Shown here piece after piece: positions 55,885 to 64,000 of a stretch of 64,000 bases of DNA. The notes beneath the pieces are model-generated. The model searched no databases and was not told the origin of the DNA. It saw only the letters and a program-made list of their open reading frames with translations. Made by a program: the position numbers and the translations under genes. This DNA is from Apodemus sylvaticus (taxonomy: Eukaryota; Chordata; Mammalia; Rodentia; Muridae), in NCBI RefSeq assembly GCF_947179515.1, contig NC_067483.1, positions 90,879,335-90,943,334 of the forward strand, in the 5' to 3' direction. Each line of letters begins with the position of its first letter. Position 1 is the first letter of the stretch.

Positions 55885-56737
55885 GACCCGGGCAGCAGTG
55901 ACCCAAGAATGATAAGGTGGTTGTGACAGCTGAGGTGCTGCTGGTGGTGGCTGAGACAGCTCCCTGCATGCTGCCTCACAGCAGCCTTGCGGAGTTCTCT
56001 GGTTGGAGACCTCCTCGGTGAAGCCAGCATGCTTGGCTGTGATGCAGACAGCCGCTTCAGGAGAGGACACGGAGGAGCAGAGCTGGGGCTGGGGCTTATC
56101 ATGAAGAGGCCTGCAGCACAAATTAAAGCAAGGGCGCTAACAGGAGGCTGGACCTTAGAGCAAGGGCGGTGGCCACTCAGCGTGGGCCCGGGTGTGTCAC
56201 AGCCTTGCGGGAGCGTGACTGTGGTGGCTCCTGAAAAATGCATTAAAGCTTTGTTGGGAACTTTCTTTTTCAACTTTCCCTTTTGGTAAACGGGTTCACA
56301 GAGTTCCTGAGGCGCCTTGGATAGCATTGCACTCTGATAAGCTAAAACCACCCTAACAAAAGAGGGGAAATTAATTATAATTATACATTTTAGTTCATCC
56401 AGCATGTTCAAACACTGTAAGCAGTTAAGTCTTCCTAATGACAGAGTTTACATTCTTTCTCTTCTTTGGTTCTAAGTTTTCTAAGTGGAGGTATGGTTAC
56501 TGTCATCTTAATTCGGCACGGTCATACTTCAAGTGGCCTCCAGTCTGCGTGTCCTTTCTCAAGCCCTGGCTCCGAGATCTGGGTGAAAAATCCCTAGTCC
56601 GGAAAATTCATGCGTTCAGAAATGATTCTTGGTGCTCTACTCCAAGTGTCCCAGCTCAGCGGGAGTTCCAGCAATCGAGAAAAAAAACCTGGCCTAACCA
56701 GGAAAGCAGGGGGAACTTTCATTTTGGGAGTCCCTCC

Positions 56738-56950
56738 CCCGCCTTGCCCTTGGCAGGACAGGACTTTGGAGCCAGGCTGGCGAGCTGGGGCTGCCACGTG
56801 TCGGCCACAGCGCAGGGCGGTGTCCCGGTCCTGCCGGCCTCAGTCCCAAGGCCAAGGGTGGGAGGCTCAGCGGCTCCTCCTCCCCAGCCAGGGTTAGAGC
56901 GGCGCCACAGCGCCTCTTACCGGCCGATCCGCGTAACTGCAGGAATCCGT
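56738..56950. promoter_or_regulatory. Small CpG-dense patch 3.2 kb beyond Hhipl2
   Basis: About 17 CpG in about 215 bp counted by eye, far above the surrounding DNA, with an E-box cacgtg at 56795-56800. Could be an enhancer, an orphan CpG island or an unannotated non-coding RNA promoter. Confidence 0.4.
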
Positions 56951-57584
56951 TTCCCATTGCAGGTTTTCTGCCCATTTAAGTGGTGTTTTTAGTCTTGGAG
57001 AGTTCCATATTATAGGCACTCACCGACTGCCTCCTCCAGCTCACTCTAGGGCCCTGACCCCCTCCCTCCCAGCTTCATGCCTTTTATTTTTATTTATTTT
57101 TGTTATCGATCTCCCCTTGAACACAATAGGTGCTGCCCATATGCCCATGTATGTGGGCCATGCACTAGGGAGGGCATGGCTCAGGGGCCGGCTCCCCATA
57201 GCTACCCCATAGCTTCTCCCATGTGGGTGGTGGGGCCTTGGGGACTCCTCCCCTTCCCATGCTCTAGCTGACAGCTACTGTGATCTGATGCATGCATCCG
57301 CCATGCCATGTCTGTCAGTGTTCCTTAGGCCCCCACGCCCCTCCCCTTCACCAGCTTTTAACATTTTCTCTGCCTCTTCTGTGAAGTGCCCCAGCATTGG
57401 ATTGTGGGAGGTTGCTGCAGACGATCCGTCCACAGCTGAGCGCTCCTTTGTTTATCCTTGGCACTTTGACCTGTTATGAGTCTCTAGATGAACCACTACC
57501 CTCTGCCAGAGGAGGCCTCTCGGACTAAAGGTGAGAGCGGCAGGATCTATGGGCGTAAGCATACATATTTAGATGGTGGTTTGA

Positions 57585-57776
57585 GGGGGCTGGAGAGATG
57601 GTTCAGTGGGTAAGAGCGCTGACTGCTCTTTGAAGGTCCTGAGTTCAAATCCCAGCAACCACATGGTGGCTCACAACCATCCGTGAAGAGACCTGATGCC
57701 CTCTTCCGGTGTGTCTGAAGACAGCTACGGCATACTTAGATATAATAAATAAATCTTAAGAAAAAAAAAAAAAGAA
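57585..57776 (+). mobile_element. B2 SINE
   Basis: ggggctggagagatggttca head through AATAAATCTT and A-tail; ggtttga occurs before (57578) and after (57780) as a short likely duplication. Confidence 0.96.
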
Positions 57777-58265
57777 CGCGGTTTGATAGTATGACCACTT
57801 AGCACTAAAGCAAAAATCAAACCAAAACTAAACCAAAACATCAACAACAGTAGGTACCCCAGACCCCGCACACAGGCCTGTGATCCCCCAGTCATGGGCT
57901 TTTGACTGGGTTTACGGTATCAAGGATGAATGTCCTCTTGCGGGGCAGGCTTCACATCCAAACAGAGAACGGTTGGCTACCTGCTTAGCTGCCATGCAGC
58001 TCGATTCCAGCGGGCACTTCCTGCCGTCAGGTCAGTGCGGCGAGCATCACAGCTGTGTAGGACTGTTGGTGACTTTTCTCCTCCAGAGGCTGGCCCAGCA
58101 CCTCAGGCCGAGGTAGGCTAGCCAGCAGAGTTTCCTGGTCAGCTCGGGTTGTTTCTCTATGTTGTGCACCGTAAGGGAGTGCTGTCATCAGCAGCAGGGT
58201 CTTGCCATCTAGTTCCGGATGGCAAACGGAGAGCGAAGGCAGCAGCCATTACCAATGGCCCCAAA

Positions 58266-58281
58266 CAGCGCCACCTACTGG
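58266..58281 (-). promoter_or_regulatory. CTCF-like motif, full core match
   Basis: Minus strand ccagtaggtggcgctg fits all 16 positions of CCASYAGRKGGCRSYV by eye. It is not within a recognised SINE; a B1 begins 36 bp to the right. Confidence 0.6.
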
Positions 58282-58316
58282 AACCAAGTGTTTAAACACA
58301 TGAGGCTATGGGGGAC

Positions 58317-58501
58317 TTTTTTTTGTTTTTTGTTTTTGTTTTTTGTTTTTGGATTTGGTTTTTCGACACAGGGTTTCTCTGTATAGCTCTGGCTGTCCTG
58401 GAACTCACTCTGTAGACCAGGCTGGCCTTGAACTCAGAAATCCGCCTGCCTCTGCCTCCCAGAGTGCTGGGATTATAGGCGTGCGCCACCACCGCCCGGC
58501 T
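58317..58501 (-). mobile_element. B1 SINE, young, with target-site duplication
   Basis: ctatgggggac flanks it at 58306-58316 and 58500-58510. Near-consensus reverse B1 with a (TTTTTG)n tail complement. Confidence 0.96.
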
Positions 58502-59347
58502 ATGGGGGACGTTTTACATCCAAACTTTAGAACCTGAGCTCCAGACCCAGGGTTTTCAACCAGGGGTGATTTTGCACCTCCTGCCCCAGGGAACCAGTGG
58601 CAGCACACGCTGATAGTTTGATAGCTGTAACAGGATGGAGCTGGGGGTTGGGGTTGCTTCTGACATCTCCTCGGCAAAAGAGAGGAGTACTGTTAAATGT
58701 TCATGGTGAGCAGATGGCTTCACAGTAACACAGAACGCTTTGACTCAGTGGTACCAAGGTCAAGAAATCCCACTCTCTAAATATCTGTTAGGCACTGGGA
58801 ATCTGGAGCTGGAACTGCTGGATGGTGAGGGAGACCAGCTCGGGCTTCATGCCCTGGGCATGAGCAAGGACTGTGAGGCCGCCCGGCCAGCACTATCTAT
58901 TCTTAGTGGCTACCGTGGGAACACTTTCTACCTCTTGCATGCAAAGGGCCACGGGTGCCGGGAGGATAATTTTGCACTCCAAGTTTAGAGACCTTGGTCA
59001 GGAAGGCTAAATAAAGACAAGAAAGTTGCATCAGGTCCCTTGGGAGGGCCATCTTCTCCATGTCTGTGCTTGGGATACCTGGAAATGGCCTTAGCTTCTC
59101 TGTCTTGAGCTCTTCATTTATAAGCGACAGCTGCTAAAGAGAAAAGGGTGAGGCAGGGCGGCCAAGTGAAGGGCTCGCCCGGCTTCCTTGTTGGCAACTT
59201 GCTCCTAGCTTGTTGACACTAAATATAAAAAGATCACAGCACAAGGTTTCCAGGCGAAGTCCGCCTGGTGAGTAAGCAGAGAAGAATTCAGAGAAAACTT
59301 CCCTACAACAGGACCTGTTGTCCTCTCGGCTGCTGGGAAGTGAGACG

Positions 59348-59363
59348 TCGGTAGGTGGCGCTA
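59348..59363 (+). promoter_or_regulatory. CTCF-like motif
   Basis: Plus strand tcggtaggtggcgcta, 14 of 16 positions of the CTCF core pattern by eye; outside recognised repeats. Confidence 0.5.
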
Positions 59364-61546
59364 GGTCACCACGCAAGAGCATGCCTGCCCTGGCTGCAAA
59401 GTATTCCAGTCAGTCCTCGGAGTACACACACTCCTGAGAGGAAAATAGAGTAACAGCAGAGATTTAGTTCTTAAAATAAGTCAGCAGCCCAGTGAAGCAA
59501 GCACGACCACGGCTAGGTACATTTTCTTGCCTGAACTGGTGGAGAAGGGCGTTTGCTGCCGGAGGCTCTGGCTGCAGATTCCAAATGATAAAGCACACAG
59601 CGAGACAACGTCTCTCAGCAGGCCTGGCCTCACAGGTGAATTCGAGGTATCTGGTGCCCGGCCATAAGTATGAGATGCAGCAGGTTCAGTCTTCTGTGGT
59701 GACAGCCCAGAGGGAAGGGCTGTGACACCCAGGTCCCTGTTTTTGCTGCCGGGGACCCCAGCTTGTGACTGTTTTGTCGACTCGAAGCTCTGACATGATT
59801 AGGATATTTCTGGATAGTGGTTTCTGCTTCCTTACCTGGGGACAGAAAAAGACTCAAGAAAAAGGGGCCTGGATAGCAGTTTGAAATGGTGCAGGAAAGT
59901 CCCCCCAATATTGAGGTCTATGGACCCCACAACATAGATTCTGGAATTTTGAGAGGGTCAAATACCGGATCATTATGGCAGAGATTTGACAGCAAGAAAA
60001 GGGAGGAAAAAGATGGAGGGCTAACAGCAGGGGTAGGAATATGTTAATTATACATAATGATAGAATATATTCATTATACATAATGGGTTTCACTATATTT
60101 CCATACATGTACCTAAAGCATCTGGCTACATTCAGCCTCTCTTGTTCCCGTCCCTCTCCTCCTGGTCCCCTCCCTCTTCCCAGCATGGCCCCTTCAACTT
60201 CCATGTCTTTTCGGTGGTTGCTGATGGCCCAGTGCATTTCATGCAGAAGTGTGCAGGAAAGGTTGTTTCCTGGAGTTCAGACCACTTAGCAGTGGCCACA
60301 CCACTGAAGAAAGTGTTTCCCCGCCCTCAGTATCCATGAGCTTCTCAGAACTCCTCAGAGAGGGGTTGGGTCTCTAGAGCCCCTCTTCCCTCCGAAGATG
60401 CCGATGGCCTTGTTCCGTGTAGGTCATCACAGTGGCGGCGAGCTCAGGCATGTAATTACCATGTCGTACCTAGAAGAGGGTGCTCCCAAGCAAAGAACTT
60501 AGATTGTTTAATATGTGGATGGCCTTTGGGTGTACGTTCCCAGGAGTTTCTGAAGAGCCACTGGTCAGGGACCTGAGGAAGCGGTTAGTCAGTAGGACAG
60601 AATGTGTAGTCCCCAATACAGGAATCAGTACATTTAAATTCCACAACAGCATACAAATCATCTTCTGCAGATGACAAATGCTGCTTCGTGAAGGATCGTG
60701 ATGGAAGCCTCCACAGACTGATGATGCGTGTGGATCTCAGGTACTCCTCACAACTCTCCCAACAGTGCAGCTTGCAGTGGGAGATACCGGGGACCCGGCG
60801 GTGGGTGGGATGCCATTTCCCAGGTCACCTCACGCAAGCATCGGACTGAAAAGACCTCTGTTCTAGGAAACAGAGTTTCTTTTTTATGCCTTGGGGGTGT
60901 GTGTGGTAAGAAGTGCCCAGGTGGCTCACTTTCATGTAGAGATGAAGTAATAAGTGAAACCCACGTGAGTTTGAGTCCCTCATCCTGGGACCTAGCTCCC
61001 ATTCCTCTGATTCTTCTCTCATCGCTGGAATCCTGACTGTACACCATGTTGCCTTCAGGGCACCGAGGAAGATCTTTGCAGAGATAAAAGTGGGGTCTCT
61101 GCCCTCAGGAAGACATGAAAACAGGCCTTCTACCCTTCTTAGCTTGAAAGAGCGTAAATGGACTGCCTGGGTTGTCCAGGCAACCCGCACGGGTCTAGGT
61201 CTGAAAAGCGATAACCTTGAGCCTCTGGAAGGCAGGGGCTGCCTCTGGACTGAGGTGTCAGAGAGGTGGAGGATGGGGGTGAGGCAGGGGCAATGGTGTT
61301 GGAATTCTTAGGAGGGCGAGAGAGATTTGACCTTAGTGTTTCGAGCTGTGGGAACACTCACTGGGTTGCAGGAAGATGCTGGCTGCAGTTGGGCACTGGT
61401 TTGGTGATGTATAACCACTTGTCCACCCTGGATCAGAGGTGGGAGAGAAGGTTTTCAAGGCTGTGGATAGTACTGGGGCCTTCTTTTCCCCCTCAATTGT
61501 GTTTACAGGGAAGAATTTTTGTTTGTTTTACAAATACAATTCTAGA

Positions 61547-61705
61547 GGCTCCCAAGGTGGTTTAGCAGATAAAGATGCTTGCTGTGGAGCCTGCTGGCTT
61601 GAGGGTCTAATCCCTGGACTCCAAATGGCAGAGAGAGAGGGGGGGGAGGGAAAGAGAGGGGGGAAGGAGAAAGAGGGGTGTCAAGGGAAGGAGGGAGGGG
61701 GATGA
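61547..61705 (+). repeat. B2-like fragment followed by purine-rich low complexity
   Basis: 61547-61622 weakly resembles a B2/B3 head (caaggtggtttagcagataa); 61628-61700 is (GGGAGA)-like polypurine. Confidence 0.45.
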
Positions 61706-62084
61706 AGAGGGTTGTAAGCAGTTTGATGTTTATTTTGGTAGTTTGTGTTGAACAATTAGGAGGTTCACATTGGGGATCTGGCTTATGCTGTTCAAATTGG
61801 CTTTATGATTGGGCCTTAACAATAGTCACTAATGCTTGGAACAGTCATAGGCTAGGAATGTGACATGTTGGGGAAGTACAAATCTTAAATCTTGGATCAC
61901 ACTGCAGATGGTTCCTGTTGAGCAGGACAGACATGTCCATTAATTACCCACATTTCAGAGATGGGCAAATAGTGCTCAGGAATGCTGATGTGGAGCCCGC
62001 AGATACAGAAAGGAGCTGACCGGGGAAAGGTGAATGAATGTGGGACATTAACTGTCTACTTTTATGTCCCTAGGAGGCAGTTGA

Positions 62085-62440
62085 TGAGGTATGATTTGAG
62101 TGAGAATGCCCCCTATGGGCTTAGAATTCGAGTACTTGCTCTCTAGTTGGTGGAACTGTTTGGGAAGGTTTAGGAGGTGTGGCCTGTTGGAGGAAGTAGG
62201 TCACTGGGGGCGGGCTTTGAGAGTAAAAATGCCTTGCCTACTTCCTGTTTGCTCTTTGTGCCTGCAGTTTGAAGATGTGAACACTCAGCTTCCTGTCACC
62301 AAGCCTGCTGCCTGCTACTGTGTCTCCTGCCATGATGGATTCTTATCCCTCTGGTACCATGAGTCTAAATAAATGTTTCTTTTTATAAGTTGGTTTGGTC
62401 ATGGGATTTTATCACAGCAAAAGAAAAGTTTCTAATACAC
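62085..62440 (+). mobile_element. Rodent interspersed repeat, gtatgatttgagtgagaatg type
   Basis: tttgagtgagaatgccccct start, tggtggaactgtttgggaag, ggaggtgtggcctgttggag, and gggattttatcacagcaaaa end. Better preserved than the relative at 15720. Confidence 0.7.
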
Positions 62441-62847
62441 ATGTCTGTTCCTACAAAGGCCTAACATAATCCTGACAGTCTCACAGAGATAACTTCTCCT
62501 CATCCAAATGCTTGCTATGTGCCATGGAGCTCTTTGGGTGTGAGGAGTTAGTTAGGTCACAGCAGAGCCCAGAGCATGTCTCACGCTCAGTGTTCTTAAC
62601 AGGTTCTGGGAAGGCCCCATGACAATGACTGAATCTGATGTCACCCATTTCAGGTTGGCTATACCTCTCTCTGCTGCTTCTGGCCTCACCTGGGTGATAA
62701 GTGCTGCCCCTGGGCATTCTTGGGTATGATTTAACCTATCAGCCTTGGTCTTTATCTCTGCCCAGTGGCTGCAGTTCCCAGGCTGGTGTGAGGTCACAAT
62801 CCTACACAAGCTTCTCAGTACGTGACTCTGAGCAGATGGGTTTAAAA

Positions 62848-62999
62848 AAAATCATTACACATTTTAAAATTATTTATGTATTTACTTATCTATTTACTTA
62901 TGTGTGTCTGTATGTATGGGTTTTTTTTTTAAAATCATTACACATTTTAAAATTATTTATGTATTTACTTATCTATTTACTTATGTGTGTCTGTATGTA
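62848..62999 (+). repeat. Exact 69-bp direct repeat, period 83 bp
   Basis: 62848-62916 and 62931-62999 are identical by eye (aaaatcattacacatttt to gtgtctgtatgta), separated by tggg plus a T-run. Confidence 0.95.
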
Positions 63000-63155
63000 G
63001 GCACGCATGCTACAGCACTCATGAGGAGGTCAAAGGACAACCCACTAGGATCATTTCTTCCCTTCCACGGTGTGGGTCCTGGGGACTGAACTATAATGGC
63101 CCTACTTGGAAGCATATATATGCCTGTACCCTCTGAGCCGCCTAGCTAGCCCCCA
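62931..63155 (-). mobile_element. B3-like SINE
   Basis: On +: GT-rich tail side, gaggaggtcaaaggacaacc, gtcctggggactgaactata, then ctgagccgcctagctagccc. Its tail side is the second copy of the 69-bp repeat. Confidence 0.6.
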
Positions 63156-64000
63156 GCAGAGGCGTCTTCACTCCACGGCAATAACCAGCTGCCTTATTGG
63201 AGCCAGGTGGCCGGAGTCGGGTGTTATGGAGAGTCGAGGGACACAGCTAGAGGATCAGGGAGCAGTTGTAAGGATGTGGGAGCCAGGAGAGGTTAACTCT
63301 TTCTCTCACAGCTCCTGGACCCAGCACATCCACCCCTCTGGGTTGACATTCCTAACGTTTTATATTTGACTTAGCAGCAGGATTAAGTGTGCCATCAGGT
63401 ACAGGGGACAGGGGTGGAGGTGAGTCAGCTGACAGTCCCATCCGCATGCAGGGATAAACTGTCCTTGACGCTAATCCACAGACTAAAGCACAGAGCTATT
63501 AGGCAGAACTCTAGGCAAGGGCTTTTTTGGACGAAGCGTCTACCGTGGCTCTTCATGCCCGATAGTTTTGGAAGGACGGCTATGCATATTAATCCCTTCG
63601 CTTGGCAGACTGAAAACCCCTTGCAAGCAGAATCAGCTTGTTTTGCAACTTGCCAGGATCTGATGAATTGAAGCCATGATCATAAGATTCATTTTGGAGG
63701 GTTATGCTACAGCCTGGGGGAGCCCAGGACCTCCTCTGACCGATGTTTCTGTTCCTGGCTCAGATGTCCGTGTTCTCTGTTTCTTTCTTTGGCCATAGGC
63801 AATGGGAATCTTCAGTTTGCTTCTATTACAGGACTGTGTAAAGTTAGTCAAAATGGCTGAAAAGTCCTACCCAGCCCACAGTCTTCACAAAACCCCTTAC
63901 TTAGCGTTAATTTGGAGGAGTTGCATGAGCTCAGACAAACCCCAATAAGATGCCAAATAGGTCCTTCCTGTACTTTTATTTTTGGCTTAGCTCTTTCCAG

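Larger units (their letters stand above)
54103..64000. other. Intergenic region downstream of Hhipl2
   Basis: No recognised exon. It contains the SINEs listed, a CpG-dense patch near 56.8 kb, two CTCF-like motifs, purine-rich low-complexity DNA at 61628-61700 and a tandem duplication at 62848-62999. I see nothing definable at about 57000-57580, 58510-59340, 59370-61540 and 63160-64000. Confidence 0.65.

Noticed and set aside
55755..56411. 218-codon open frame on the minus strand
   Set aside because: The longest frame outside the two genes, but it is His/Pro-rich from a (TGCGGG)n tract, matches no family I know, and a frame of this length is not surprising in 64 kb with GC-rich patches. Kept only as context for the CpG patch.
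56438..56992. 184-codon open frame on the plus strand
   Set aside because: Its length is explained by the GC-rich, stop-poor patch; no domain, signal peptide or conserved motif is visible.
1..64000. CRISPR array, operon, prophage, integron or other bacterial system
   Set aside because: Regular spacing of repeats with unique spacers is not seen; SINE content, introns and microsatellites show mammalian nuclear DNA.
1..64000. tRNA, rRNA or snRNA genes
   Set aside because: tRNA-like boxes seen all belong to B2, B3 or ID SINEs with A-tails; no cloverleaf with an intact acceptor stem was found.

Overview
The window is nuclear DNA of a murine rodent, closer to Mus than to Rattus. Evidence: dozens of B1, B2 and B3 SINE copies in both orientations, several of the young Mus-type B1 form with intact A-tails and target-site duplications; few ID elements; many (CA)n, (GA)n and (GAA)n microsatellites; and two split genes with GT-AG introns. 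I cannot fix the species from the sequence alone. Nothing bacterial, viral or plasmid-like is present.

Layout. 1-7240 is intergenic and SINE-rich. 7250-7760 is a TATA-less CpG-island promoter. About 7540-27730 is Taf1a on the + strand: a 5'UTR exon plus ten coding exons, 453 codons, encoding the 48-kDa TBP-associated factor of the RNA polymerase I selectivity factor SL1/TIF-IB. 27.7-35.6 kb is intergenic: degraded SINEs, an LTR-like block, purine-rich DNA and a (GAA)n tract. 35667-53537 is Hhipl2 on the + strand: nine coding exons, 721 codons, a secreted HHIP-like protein with a folate-receptor-like Cys-rich domain, a glucose/sorbosone-dehydrogenase-type beta-propeller and a basic tail. 54.1-64 kb is intergenic, with a small CpG-dense patch at about 56.74-56.95 kb and two CTCF-like motifs at 58.27 and 59.35 kb.

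Both reading frames were followed exon by exon. Every junction used has GT-AG ends, phases match across every intron, and no frameshift or premature stop was found, so both genes look intact. They are unrelated in function (nuclear rRNA transcription versus a secreted orphan protein). I recall the TAF1A-HHIPL2 adjacency as conserved in mammals.

The most notable points are: a short uORF in Taf1a whose stop codon overlaps the tandem ATGATG start; a GGA-repeat tract 20 nt downstream of the Hhipl2 exon 1 donor; a divergent pair of CTCF-like motifs beyond Hhipl2; a 33-bp minisatellite in Taf1a intron 9; a B2 pair enclosed by one target-site duplication; and an exact 69-bp direct repeat near the right end. 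I found no convincing undescribed system: this is ordinary mammalian genic and intergenic DNA.
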